Shown: one piece after another, positions 53,370-61,827 of the stretch
Layout of the letters: every line of letters begins with the position of its first letter
How positions within the stretch are numbered: the stretch's first letter is position 1
Source of the DNA: Rubrivirga marina
GTDB lineage: Bacteria > Bacteroidota > Rhodothermia > Rhodothermales > Rubricoccaceae
Length of the DNA: 64,000 nt
Assembly: GCF_002283365.1 (NCBI RefSeq)
Contig: NZ_MQWD01000001.1
Coordinates: 1,621,154-1,685,153 of the forward strand
Reading direction: 5' to 3'
Translations under genes and position numbers: made by a program
Notes under the pieces: generated by a model
What the model saw: only the letters and a program-made list of their open reading frames with translations
What the model was told of the DNA's origin: nothing
Databases searched by the model: none

Positions 53370-55007
53370 CTAGAGGAGCGACGCCAGCAGGATCTGGGCC
53401 AGGAGGATCTTGAGGATGATCGCGACCGGGAAGACGGTCGTGTAGCCCACGTTCGGGAGGTCGTCGCCGCTCTGGTCGAGGGCGTAGCTCAGCACGGCCG
53501 GCTGCGACTGGATGCCGGCCACGATCCCGATGAGCAGGCCCATCGGCATCCGGAGCACCTTCCGCCCGATCCACAGCGCGGCGACGGCGCTGGCGAACGT
53601 GACGGCGGCGCCTGCGGCGACGATGGCCGCCCCGCCGGTCTCGGTCAGCGTCGTCAGGAACGTGTGGCCCGACCGCGTGCCGATGCCGGCGAAGAACAGG
53701 ACGAGCCCGAACTGGCGGAGCACGAGGTTGCCGCTGTACGGAAGGTGCCACACGAGCGGGCCGGTCCGCCCGAGCGTCCCGAGCACGAGGCCCACCACGA
53801 GCGGCCCGCCGGCCAGGCCCAGCCGGAACGTGAGGCCCCCGGGGAGGGGGACCGGGACGAGCCCGACGAGGAGCCCGGCCGCCAACCCGAGGCTGAACGT
53901 GAGGAGGTCGATCTCACTCAGCGCTTTGTACGAGTCGCCGAAAAAGCGGCTCACCGCGGGGAGCGCGGCCGTCGGCGCGACGACCCGGACGCGGTCGCCG
54001 GGCTCGAGCACGGTGTCGTCGCGGGCCAGCCACTCGACGTCGCCGCGGCGGACGCGCGTGACGACGGCGCCGAACCGGTCCATCAGGCCGAGGTCGCCGA
54101 TCCGTCGGCCGGCCACCTCGTGCGACGACACAAACACGCGGCGGTAGTCGACCTGCCCGCGGTCGACGACGAGGGGCGCGCCGTCCTCGGCGCCGAGGTC
54201 GGCGGCGACGCGGTCGAGCGCGTCGGGCGCGCCGACGACGCTGACGAGGTCGCCCTCGCGGAGGTGGTCGCCGGGCGCCGGGAGCCGCTGGCCCTCCCGC
54301 TGGACGCGCCCGAACCGGACGGCCCCGCCGTAGCGGTCGGCCAGCTCGCCGACGCTCGGCTCCGTCGCCTCCGGCCGCGTCACGCGGACCGTCCGCCGGT
54401 CGACGGCCTCCGGGATCGACTCGTGGCCGCGGACCCGGGCCGCCTCGGCGGCATAGTCGATCCGCCAGGCCCGCTGCGCCACGGCGATCGCCACGATCGA
54501 TCCGACGACGCCGACGGGGTAGGCGAGGGAGTAGCCCACGACCGGCTCGTCCGCGATCCGCGCGGCGACGTCGGGCGGGACGTACGACGCGACGTAGTCG
54601 AGCACGGCCGCGAGGGCCGGCGTGTTGGTCGTGGCGCCGGTGTACATCCCCGTCGCGACGGCCGCGGGCAGGTCCAGCGCCACGGCGAGCGCGGCCGCCA
54701 GCCCGGCCCCCCCGAGCAGCACGCCGACCGCCAGCACGTTGTCGCGGACGCCCTTCCGCCGGAACGACGCGAAGAACCCGGGCCCGCTGCTCAGCCCGAT
54801 CGTGTAGACGAACAGGACGAGGCCGAGCGCGACGGTGAACTCCGGGAGCGCGAGCGCGGGGTCGAGCGCGCCAACGCCGAGGCCGGCGAAAAGGACGGCC
54901 GCCACGCCCAGCCGCGTCCCCAACACACGGATCCGCCCGAGCACGTAGCCCAGCGCCGCGACGACGACGAGGAGCAGGACCGGGCTCTCCGTGAGCAGGG
55001 CGACCAT
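53370..55007 (-). CDS. AspT/YidE-type transporter with two RCK_C domains
   Basis: A 545-residue membrane protein of the aspartate:alanine exchanger family. Five or six N-terminal TM helices (ESPVLLLVVVAALGYVLGRIRVLG start; VALGLVLFVYTIGLSSGPGFF motif), two TrkA-C/RCK_C-like domains in the middle (LRVTRPEATEPSVGELA...; EVAGRRIGDLGLMDRFGAVVTRVRRG, GDRVRVVA), then a second set of TM helices with GIQSQPAVLSYALDQ near the end. Complete duplicated architecture. Substrate is unknown; members move dicarboxylates or amino acids. ATG at 55007 preferred to 55043. Confidence 0.88.
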   Translation of the reverse strand: MVALLTESPVLLLVVVAALGYVLGRIRVLGTRLGVAAVLFAGLGVGALDPALALPEFTVALGLVLFVYTIGLSSGPGFFASFRRKGVRDNVLAVGVLLGGAGLAAALAVALDLPAAVATGMYTGATTNTPALAAVLDYVASYVPPDVAARIADEPVVGYSLAYPVGVVGSIVAIAVAQRAWRIDYAAEAARVRGHESIPEAVDRRTVRVTRPEATEPSVGELADRYGGAVRFGRVQREGQRLPAPGDHLREGDLVSVVGAPDALDRVAADLGAEDGAPLVVDRGQVDYRRVFVSSHEVAGRRIGDLGLMDRFGAVVTRVRRGDVEWLARDDTVLEPGDRVRVVAPTAALPAVSRFFGDSYKALSEIDLLTFSLGLAAGLLVGLVPVPLPGGLTFRLGLAGGPLVVGLVLGTLGRTGPLVWHLPYSGNLVLRQFGLVLFFAGIGTRSGHTFLTTLTETGGAAIVAAGAAVTFASAVAALWIGRKVLRMPMGLLIGIVAGIQSQPAVLSYALDQSGDDLPNVGYTTVFPVAIILKILLAQILLASLL

Positions 55008-55137
55008 CGGGGCACGGGGGACGACGAGCCGCACGGCCTCCACCGGTGGCCGGTTCCGCCTCCGGCCGCCCGCAGAGGTGGCCCGCGGGTCGGGAGCGCT
55101 TTTTTTGTGGCTCCGCCCCGCGGGGCCGCCCGGTGCG

Positions 55138-55830
55138 CTACCGAGGCGGGCGGTACACGAGCCGGAAGCGGGCGTCGAACCGGCCGTCGGCGTGGTGCCC
55201 GCAGCACGTGGCGCAGGCCGTCCGCCGCGAAGGGCGCCGGGCGCGACGGTGGACCGTCCCGCAGCCCGGGCACGTCGCCGTGACGCCGGCCGTCCCGCCG
55301 TAGGCCCCGACCGTGGCGCCGCCGGGCCAGATCACCCGGCCCGTCCGCCGGTGGACGATGCGGACGTAGGCCGGCCGTCCCGCCCGCGCGCACGCCGAGC
55401 ACCGCCGGGGGTGGATCGGCTGGCGGTAGAGGTCGTGGTGGGCCTCGCAGGACGGACATGAGGCGAGGTACGGCGCCGTCGGGTCGGCGGGGAGCGTGCC
55501 CGTGTGGCACCGCTCGGGCCGGGCGCCGCAGGCGATGGCGATCGCTCGCCACGTGGCGTCGTGCGACGTCTCGCCGCGCCGCTCGACGTCGATGGCGTGG
55601 GCGACCTCGTGGCGGAGCGTCTCCTCGACCTCGGCGGCCGAGAGCGTGCGTGTGAGGTGGGCCGAGAGCGTAATCCGCCGGCCGGTCGGGTGGCACGCCC
55701 CGAGCCGCCGCCGCGCGCGGTCGAACCCGAACGACCACCCGAGATCGGTGAGGGGGGCGCCGAGGAGATCCCGGCCGAGGGCGCTCATCAGGCGCTCGGC
55801 GAGCGCGCGGGCGTGGTCGAGATCGGGCAT
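55138..55830 (-). CDS. SprT-like zinc metalloprotease with extra zinc ribbons
   Basis: A 230-residue protein. SprT-like domain (~1-110) with HEVAHAIDVERRG (~residues 74-86, HExxH plus downstream H: TSHDATWR), matching the SprT/Spartan protease core. C-terminal half has cysteine clusters: CPSCEAHHDLYR...CSAC and CPGC...CATCCGHH, two treble-clef or ribbon pairs rich in Trp/Arg, more than the single ribbon of E. coli SprT. DNA-protein crosslink repair is known for eukaryotic Spartan but not shown for bacterial members. Ends six bases from a weak palindrome half-site. Confidence 0.82.
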   Translation of the reverse strand: MPDLDHARALAERLMSALGRDLLGAPLTDLGWSFGFDRARRRLGACHPTGRRITLSAHLTRTLSAAEVEETLRHEVAHAIDVERRGETSHDATWRAIAIACGARPERCHTGTLPADPTAPYLASCPSCEAHHDLYRQPIHPRRCSACARAGRPAYVRIVHRRTGRVIWPGGATVGAYGGTAGVTATCPGCGTVHRRARRPSRRTACATCCGHHADGRFDARFRLVYRPPR

Positions 55831-56127
55831 CTGGCGGCAGCGGCGCCCGACGCCTCAGGGGAGGCGAAGGGATCGAGTCCGGGGAGGTTCGGTGGTCGGC
55901 ATTCCCGTGCGAACGCCGCCGCGAGGCGTCACGCGCATCACTCTGGGGTCGAGGGAGATGGCGCGAGGAAAAAGTAACCCCGCCGCCGCGCACGTCGCCG
56001 TCGCTGAGACGGGCGGGAGTCGCCGGAGCGGACGGCGGGACGCGAGCCGTCGTGCCATGGGGGCGGAGGGCGGCACCGGTGCGGGGGGCGCGCGTACAGC
56101 CCGTCCCGTCACCCCCTGCACGTCTCC

Positions 56128-57591
56128 ATGTCCACCCCCCACCTCGGCGTCGTCGGCCTCGGCGTCATGGGCCGCAACCTCGCCCTCAACGCGCTCGACG
56201 CCGGAAACGACGTCTCGGGTACCGACCTCGGCGAGGACGCCGTCCGCGGCTTCGAGCAGGAGGCCGCCAGGCCCGTCACGGCCACGACCGACATCGGCGC
56301 GTTCCTCGACGCGCTCCCACGGCCCCGCAACATCCTCGTGATGGTCCCGGCCGGCCCGCCGGTCGACGCCGTTCTGGGCACGCTGGCTCCGAAGCTCGAC
56401 GAGGGTGACCTCGTCATCGACGGTGGCAACTCGCACTTCCCCGACACGCAGAGGCGGCACGACGAGATGGCCCAGCAGGGCCTCCACTTTTTCGGGATGG
56501 GCGTCTCGGGCGGCGAGGAGGGCGCCCGCCTCGGGCCGAGCATGATGCCCGGCGGGCCGAAGGCGCCCTACGCCCGCGTCGCGCCGGTCCTTGAGGGGAT
56601 GGCGGCCAAGGTCGACGGCGAGCCGTGCGTGGCGCACCTCGGCGCTGGCGCCTCCGGCCACTACGTCAAGATGGTCCACAACGGGATCGAGTACGGGCTG
56701 ATGCAGCTCCTCGCCGAGGCCTACGACCTCCTCAAGCGCGGCGCCGGGCTCGGCAACCAGCGGATGGGCGACTTGTTCAGCCAGTGGAACGACGGCGAGC
56801 TCCGGAGCTACCTCGTCGAGATCACGGCCGACATCCTCCACCACCCCTACACCGTCGAGGTCGACCCCGACGAGGCGCCCGGCGACGAGGCCCCGCCCGA
56901 GGGGATGACCGGCCGCTACCTCCTCGACTACATCCTCGACACGGCCGCGCAGAAGGGGACCGGCAAGTGGACGAGCCAGGACGCCCTCGACCTCGGCGTC
57001 CCGACGCCGACCATCGACGCGGCGGTCACGGCCCGCTACCTCTCAGCGCTCAAGGACGAGCGCGTGGCGGCCAGCGACCTCCTCGGCGACCCCGCCGGCC
57101 GCGCCCCCGGCGACCCCGAGGACCTCGTCGACGCTCTCGGCGACGCGCTCCTGGCGGCGTTCCTCGTGACCTACGCCCAGGGCTTCGCGCTCCTCAAGCG
57201 CGCGAGCGACGCCTACGAGTTCGGGCTCGACCTCGGGACCGTCGCCCGGGTCTGGCGCGGCGGCTGCATCATCCGCGCCGACCTCCTCGAGACGTTCCGC
57301 GAGGCGTTCCGCGCCGACGAGGACCTCCCGAACCTCCTCGTGGCGCCCGTCGTCGCCGAGAAGCTGATCGGCCACCGCGGCGCGCTCCGGCGGGCGGTCG
57401 GCCTCGGGACGCAGGCCGGCATCCCCACGCCGTGCCTCTCGACGGCCCTCGCCTACCTCGACGCCTACCGCAGCGCCTGGCTCCCAGCCAACCTCGTCGC
57501 CGCCCAGCGCGACTACTTCGGCGCCCACACCTTCCAGCGGACCGACCAGGACGGCACGTTCCACGTCCAGTGGGAGCCGGCCGGTCTGTGA
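56128..57591 (+). CDS. gnd: 6-phosphogluconate dehydrogenase, decarboxylating
   Basis: A 487-residue homodimeric enzyme: 6-phosphogluconate plus NADP+ to ribulose 5-phosphate and CO2. N-terminal fold GVVGLGVMGRNLALN (residues ~7-21), DGGNSHFPDTQRR (~98), GMGVSGGEEGARLGPSMMPGG (~125-145, catalytic), GHYVKMVHNGIEYGLMQ (~186) and KGTGKWTSQDALDLGVPTPTI (~280) are all intact. It heads a two-gene unit with zwf. The 297-base gap before it shows no gene or clear promoter. Confidence 0.95.
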   Translation: MSTPHLGVVGLGVMGRNLALNALDAGNDVSGTDLGEDAVRGFEQEAARPVTATTDIGAFLDALPRPRNILVMVPAGPPVDAVLGTLAPKLDEGDLVIDGGNSHFPDTQRRHDEMAQQGLHFFGMGVSGGEEGARLGPSMMPGGPKAPYARVAPVLEGMAAKVDGEPCVAHLGAGASGHYVKMVHNGIEYGLMQLLAEAYDLLKRGAGLGNQRMGDLFSQWNDGELRSYLVEITADILHHPYTVEVDPDEAPGDEAPPEGMTGRYLLDYILDTAAQKGTGKWTSQDALDLGVPTPTIDAAVTARYLSALKDERVAASDLLGDPAGRAPGDPEDLVDALGDALLAAFLVTYAQGFALLKRASDAYEFGLDLGTVARVWRGGCIIRADLLETFREAFRADEDLPNLLVAPVVAEKLIGHRGALRRAVGLGTQAGIPTPCLSTALAYLDAYRSAWLPANLVAAQRDYFGAHTFQRTDQDGTFHVQWEPAGL

Positions 57592-57597
57592 GGTGGC

Positions 57598-57642
57598 GAG
57601 TTTAGAGTTCTCTGATGCCCTGCAGGATCCAACTCTGAACTC
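57598..57642 (+). terminator. AT-rich hairpin between gnd and zwf
   Basis: GAGTTTAGAGTT (57598-57609) pairs with AACTCTGAACTC (57631-57642), 12 pairs with one T-G, around a 21-base loop. Its base composition is strikingly low in GC compared with everything around it. No U-tract; may attenuate or stabilise gnd relative to zwf. Confidence 0.5.
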
Positions 57643-57660
57643 CCCACTCCGAACGCAAGA

Positions 57661-59241
57661 ATGACTGTCCCCTCTGCCGTCCAACTCATCCTCTTCGGCG
57701 CCGCCGGCGACCTCGCGCACCGGAAGCTGATCCCGGCCCTCTACGACCTCCATCGGGAGGGCCACCTGCCCGACGAGGTGGACGTGGTCGGGGTCGACCT
57801 CCAGGAGATGGACCCCGCCGCGTTCGTCGAGTTCTCCTGCGACGCGGCCGACTCGCTCGGCCGGTTCTTCCCCCGTGACGCCGACGCCGACAACTGGGCC
57901 GCCTTCTCCGAGCGCCTGAGCTACGTCCAGGGCGACGCCACGGAGCCTGAGACCTACGCCCGCCTCGGCGAGCATCTGGAGAAGGTCGGTCCGAAGGGGG
58001 AGCGCCCACACCGCGTCTTCTACCTCTCCGTCGCGCCGTTCCTCGTCGAGTCGATCGTCAAGAACCTCGCCGAGGCGGGCCTCCTCGACGACGTGGAGCG
58101 CGACCGGTTCGTCGTCGAGAAGCCGTTCGGGCGCGACGCCGAGAGCGCGCGCCAACTCGACCGCGTCCTGCTCGGCACCGCCGACGAGGGCCAGGTCTAC
58201 CGGATCGACCACTACCTCGGCAAGGAGACGGTCCAGAACCTCCTCGCCTTCCGGTTCGCCAACGCCCTCTTCGAGCCCGTCTGGGACGCCCGCTACGTCG
58301 ACCACGTCCAGATCACGGTGTCCGAGACGGTCGGCGTGGAGCACCGCGGGGGGTACTACGAGGGGGCCGGGGCCATGCGCGACATGGTCCAGAACCACCT
58401 CCTTCAACTCCTCTGCCTCGTGGCGATGGAGCCGCCCGTCGCGTTCAAGGCCGACGAGGTCCGCAACAAGAAGGTCGACGTGCTCCGGGCCGTCCGGCCG
58501 GTCACGCGCGAGCGGGTCCACGAGGTCGCCGTGCGGGGCCAGTACGGCGAGGGGTTCCTCCGCGGCGAGCGCGTGCCGGGCTACCGCGAGGAGCCGAAGG
58601 TGGCGAAGCGCTCGGCCACGGAGACGTACGCCGCGCTCAAGCTGGAGGTCGACAACTGGCGCTGGCACGGCGTCCCGTTCTACCTCCGCACGGGCAAGCG
58701 GATGCCGCGCCGCGTGAGCGAGATCTCGGTCCAGTTCCGGCCGGTCCCGCACCGCGCGTTCCCGTCCGGCGCCGACGAGGCGTTCCAGCCCAACCGGCTC
58801 GTCCTCCGCATCCAGCCCGACGAGGGGATCGTCCTCCGCTTCCAGGCCAAGCGGCCCGGCCCGCAGATGCTCCTCCAGCCGGTCGCCATGCGGTTCGACT
58901 ACGACGAGGCCTTCGACACGCCGCCCGACGCCTACGAGACGCTGCTCCTCGACGCCATCCGCGGCGACGCCACGCTCTTCATGCGGGCCGACCAGGTCGA
59001 GGCCGCGTGGCAGGTGGTCGACCCCGTGCTCGAGGCGTGGGCCGAGTCGCCGCCGGCCGAGTTCCCCAACTACGCCGCCGGCACCTGGGGCCCCGCCGCG
59101 GCCGACCGACTTCTCGCCCGCGATGGCCGCTCGTGGTCGGAGCCGTTGCCCTCCGACCCGATCCCGCCCGGCACCGCCCCCGAGGCCGTCGCCGACGCGC
59201 ACCCGGAGGAGGGGGAAGGAGGGACGGGCCATCCGGGATAG
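57661..59241 (+). CDS. zwf: Glucose-6-phosphate 1-dehydrogenase
   Basis: A 526-residue first enzyme of the oxidative pentose phosphate path, yielding NADPH and 6-phosphogluconolactone. Cofactor motif LILFGAAGDLAHRKLIPALYDL (~residues 10-31), the active-site segment RIDHYLGKETVQNLLAFRFAN (~180-200, catalytic His) and FYLRTGKRMPRRVSEI (~340). It is 69 bases downstream of gnd, completing two of the three steps; 6-phosphogluconolactonase is not here. Start ATG gives MTVPSAVQLILFG. Confidence 0.95.
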   Translation: MTVPSAVQLILFGAAGDLAHRKLIPALYDLHREGHLPDEVDVVGVDLQEMDPAAFVEFSCDAADSLGRFFPRDADADNWAAFSERLSYVQGDATEPETYARLGEHLEKVGPKGERPHRVFYLSVAPFLVESIVKNLAEAGLLDDVERDRFVVEKPFGRDAESARQLDRVLLGTADEGQVYRIDHYLGKETVQNLLAFRFANALFEPVWDARYVDHVQITVSETVGVEHRGGYYEGAGAMRDMVQNHLLQLLCLVAMEPPVAFKADEVRNKKVDVLRAVRPVTRERVHEVAVRGQYGEGFLRGERVPGYREEPKVAKRSATETYAALKLEVDNWRWHGVPFYLRTGKRMPRRVSEISVQFRPVPHRAFPSGADEAFQPNRLVLRIQPDEGIVLRFQAKRPGPQMLLQPVAMRFDYDEAFDTPPDAYETLLLDAIRGDATLFMRADQVEAAWQVVDPVLEAWAESPPAEFPNYAAGTWGPAAADRLLARDGRSWSEPLPSDPIPPGTAPEAVADAHPEEGEGGTGHPG

Positions 59242-59284
59242 GGAGCCCCGGGTCCCTCCATCCCGGACTTCTCCAGCCCTCGTC

Positions 59285-59485
59285 TTACCCGAACCAGCCG
59301 AGCAGCCACGCCAGGAGCGGCACGGCGAACAGGATCATCAGGCCCACGAACAGCCACGCGCTAAGCGTCATGCTCGCCTTACGGACGGGGAACTCGTAGG
59401 CGCAGTAGGGGCAGACCTCGGCGTCCTCGGGGACGGCGAACCCGCAGGAGGGGCACTCGCGCTCGCCGGGGCCGGGTTCGGTCAC
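59285..59485 (-). CDS. Small zinc-ribbon membrane protein
   Basis: A 66-residue protein starting at GTG. The N-terminal zinc ribbon CPSCGFAVPEDAEVCPYCAYEFP has four cysteines in CxxC-X11-CxxC spacing, followed by one TM helix (LSAWLFVGLMILFAVPLLAWLLGWF). Cytoplasmic ribbon with C-terminal anchor. The start overlaps the mnmA stop as GTGA, so it is translationally coupled to mnmA. Function unknown. Confidence 0.8.
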   Translation of the reverse strand: MTEPGPGERECPSCGFAVPEDAEVCPYCAYEFPVRKASMTLSAWLFVGLMILFAVPLLAWLLGWFG

Positions 59486-60657
59486 AGCGTCGGGAGGGCG
59501 ATGAAGTCCTCCGCCTCGGTCGCTTCCTCCACGGAGTCGCCGAGGCGGGCGGGGCGGCGGTCGATCCAGCCGCCGGCCACGACGTCGTCGCCGTCGTAGA
59601 ACACGGCGGCCTGGCCCGGGGCGACGGCGTCGCGCGGCTCGGAGAAGACGGCCTCCAGCGTGTCGGGGCCGGTCTGGCGGACGACGGCGGGCGCGCCGGG
59701 GTCGCGGTGGCGGATCTGGCCGTGGAGCGTCGTCTCGTCGTCGAGGCCGGCGCGGCCGCTCCAGACGACGCCGCTGGCGTCGAGCGTCCGCTCCGCCAGC
59801 GCCTCGCGTGGGCCGACGACGACGGTGTTCGTCTCGGGCTCGATGCGGACGACGTAGACCGGCTCGCCGAGCGCGATCCCCAGCCCGCGGCGCTGTCCGA
59901 CGGTGTAGAACGGGTACCCCTCGTGCCGCCCCACGACCTCGCCCGTCTCGACGTGGACGAACGGGCCGTCCGCGATCTCAGCGGCCTCGGGCGAGCGGCG
60001 ACGCAGAAACCCGCGGTAGTCGTCGTTGGGGACGAAGCAGATCTCGTACGAGTCCGGCTTCTGGGCGACGTGGTCGAAGCCCATGTCGTCGGCCATCCGG
60101 CGGATCTCGGTCTTGGCGAGGCCGCCGAGCGGGAAGAGCGTCCGCGCGAGGTGGTCCTGCGCGACGCCCCAGAGGACGTACGACTGGTCCTTGGTCCGGT
60201 CGAGCCCGCGGCTGACGACCCAGCGGCCGTTCTGCTCCCCGACCCGTGCGTAGTGGCCCGTCGCGATGTGCTCGCAGCCGAGGGCGTCGGCGCGCTTCAG
60301 GAGCGCGGCCCACTTGATGTGCGTGTTGCAGAGGACGCACGGGTTGGGCGTCCGCCCGGCGAGGTAGTCGGCCTCGAACCGGTCGATGACCCAGCCGCCG
60401 AACTCGTCGCGGATGTCGACGACGGTGTGGCTGGCCCCGAGGCGGACGGCCACCGCTCGGGCGTCGTTCATGTCGTCGAGCGAGCAGCAGCCGGACTGGG
60501 TCCGCGAGACGCCCGAGCCGCCGAGCGACGTCTCGTAGTCCCACGTCTTCATGGTCACGCCCACGACCTCGTAGCCGGCCTCGTGGAGGAGGCCGGCCGT
60601 GACGGACGAGTCGACGCCACCGCTCATGGCGACGAGTACGCGACCATGACGACTCAT
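59482..60657 (-). CDS. mnmA: tRNA 2-thiouridine(34) synthase MnmA
   Basis: A 391-residue thiouridylase that adds sulfur to U34 of Lys, Glu and Gln tRNAs. PP-loop LVAMSGGVDSS (residues 8-18), catalytic cysteine in NPCVLCN (~110), second cysteine in EICFVPNDDYRGFL (~210), and GHYARVG. The C-terminal beta-barrel runs to ~380. ATG at 60657 chosen since it begins MSRHGRVLVAMSGG. Its last ~25 residues (RPARLGDSVEEATEAEDFI) contain the two arms of palindromic element copy 20, apparently an insertion that extended the C-terminus. Confidence 0.94.
   Translation of the reverse strand: MSRHGRVLVAMSGGVDSSVTAGLLHEAGYEVVGVTMKTWDYETSLGGSGVSRTQSGCCSLDDMNDARAVAVRLGASHTVVDIRDEFGGWVIDRFEADYLAGRTPNPCVLCNTHIKWAALLKRADALGCEHIATGHYARVGEQNGRWVVSRGLDRTKDQSYVLWGVAQDHLARTLFPLGGLAKTEIRRMADDMGFDHVAQKPDSYEICFVPNDDYRGFLRRRSPEAAEIADGPFVHVETGEVVGRHEGYPFYTVGQRRGLGIALGEPVYVVRIEPETNTVVVGPREALAERTLDASGVVWSGRAGLDDETTLHGQIRHRDPGAPAVVRQTGPDTLEAVFSEPRDAVAPGQAAVFYDGDDVVAGGWIDRRPARLGDSVEEATEAEDFIALPTL
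59511..59548. repeat. Palindromic element copy 20, inside coding sequence
   Basis: Perfect 9-base arms with a 20-base centre, in frame within the C-terminal codons of mnmA. Confidence 0.85.
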
Positions 60658-60698
60658 AAAACGGACCGGTAACCGGTGGGGACGCAGTTTGGCACGGG

Positions 60699-60706
60699 GG
60701 AAGCTA
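60699..60706 (-). promoter_or_regulatory. Candidate -7 box for mnmA
   Basis: TAGCTTCC on the minus strand, first base 49 bases before the ATG. A symmetrical ACCGGT-AACCGGT sequence (about 60665-60677) lies in the leader. A plus-strand TAGAGTTT at 60741 may serve divergent ridA. Confidence 0.4.
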
Positions 60707-60811
60707 GGGGGAGAGGAGCCGGCCGGCCCCGCTGGCGGGCTAGAGTTTCCTCCATCTTCGCCGTCCCCCGACGCGAGCGCCGGGATCTTCCGGCTCGTTC
60801 CCCCGACGTCC

Positions 60812-61210
60812 ATGCAGTCGCAGCCCCCCACCCGCCGCGAGCGGATCAAGACCCCCGACGCGCCGGCCGCCATCGGCCCGTACTGCCAGGGCCTCCTCGT
60901 CGGCGAGACGCTCTATGTGTCGGGCCAGATCGCGCTCGACCCGAAGACCGGCGACATGGTCGAGGGCGACGTCCAGGACGAGACGGCCCAGATTCTCGAC
61001 AACGTCGGCGCCGTCCTCCGCGCGGCCGACATGGACTTCGCGCACGTCGTTCAGGTCACGCTCTTCCTCCGCGAGATGGACGACTACGCCCCCGTCAACG
61101 AGGTCTACGCGCGCTACTTCAGCGGGGCCACGCCGGCCCGGGAAGCGCTCGAGGTGGGGAAGCTCCCGCGCGAGGCGCGCGTCGAGATCAGCTGCATCGC
61201 CGTCCGGTGA
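60812..61210 (+). CDS. ridA: RidA family enamine/imine deaminase
   Basis: A 132-residue trimeric protein that hydrolyses reactive 2-aminoacrylate and related imines. Core features: IKTPDAPAAIGPYCQGLLVGETLYVSGQIALDP and VNEVYARYFSG.TPAREALEVGKLPREARVEISCIAV, with the substrate arginine in the ARVE segment. ATG at 60812 preferred; an upstream frame from 60689 would cover the intergenic promoter region. Convergent with apt via palindromic copy 21. Confidence 0.9.
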   Translation: MQSQPPTRRERIKTPDAPAAIGPYCQGLLVGETLYVSGQIALDPKTGDMVEGDVQDETAQILDNVGAVLRAADMDFAHVVQVTLFLREMDDYAPVNEVYARYFSGATPAREALEVGKLPREARVEISCIAVR

Positions 61211-61224
61211 CCGATTGGCCCGGT

Positions 61225-61244
61225 CCGCCTCGGCGCCGAGGCGG
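61225..61244. repeat. Palindromic element copy 21
   Basis: Perfect 20-base palindrome (CG centre) between the convergent stops of ridA and apt (6 bases from the apt stop). Confidence 0.92.
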
Positions 61245-61250
61245 AGGAGG

Positions 61251-61769
61251 CTAGACCACGATCGCGACCTCGACCGGGACGCCGGCGGGCAGCTTCGAGC
61301 GCCCGTCCAGGAACGCGATCTCGACGGCGAACGAGATCCCGACCACCGTCCCGCCGGCCTTCTCGACCAGTTCGCAGGCCGCGGCCGCCGTCCCGCCCGT
61401 CGCGATCACGTCGTCGTGGACGAGCGCGCGGGCGCCGTCGGGGAGGTCCTGGCCGTGGAGCTCGAGGGCGTCCTCGCCGTACTCCAGCGCGTAGGTCGCG
61501 CGGACGCTCGCGGCCGGCAGCTTGCCCGGCTTCCGGGCCGGGAGGAAACCGGCCCCCAGCCGCTCGGCGAGGGCGGCGCCGAACCAGTAGCCCCGCGACT
61601 CGATCCCGACGACGTGCGTCACGCCCGCGTCGGCCCAGGGAGCGGCGAGCGCGTCGAGCAGCTGGCCGAACAGGGCGGGGTCGGCGAGGACCGGCGTGAG
61701 GTCCTTGAACTGGATGCCCGGCTTCGGGAAGTCCGGGATCGTGCGGAGGGCGTCGGCGAGGTCAGGCAC
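61251..61769 (-). CDS. apt: Adenine phosphoribosyltransferase
   Basis: A 172-residue purine salvage enzyme making AMP from adenine and PRPP. PRPP-binding motif ALVHDDVIATGGTAAAAC (~residues 114-131), flexible loop region RKPGKLPAASVRATYALEYG, N-terminal IPDFPKPGIQFKDLTPVLAD. Length and motifs are standard. It follows the amidase gene by 58 bases on the same strand. Confidence 0.95.
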   Translation of the reverse strand: MPDLADALRTIPDFPKPGIQFKDLTPVLADPALFGQLLDALAAPWADAGVTHVVGIESRGYWFGAALAERLGAGFLPARKPGKLPAASVRATYALEYGEDALELHGQDLPDGARALVHDDVIATGGTAAAACELVEKAGGTVVGISFAVEIAFLDGRSKLPAGVPVEVAIVV

Positions 61770-61827
61770 GGGCGGGGAGGCGGGGCGTCGAAGATTACGG
61801 GGCTCTGCGCGTCCCGGCCCGGCCGAT

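Noticed and set aside
55100-55106. Run of seven T between aspT and sprT genes as a terminator
   Set aside because: No convincing GC stem directly before it on the plus strand, and both flanking genes are on the minus strand, where it would be an A-run.
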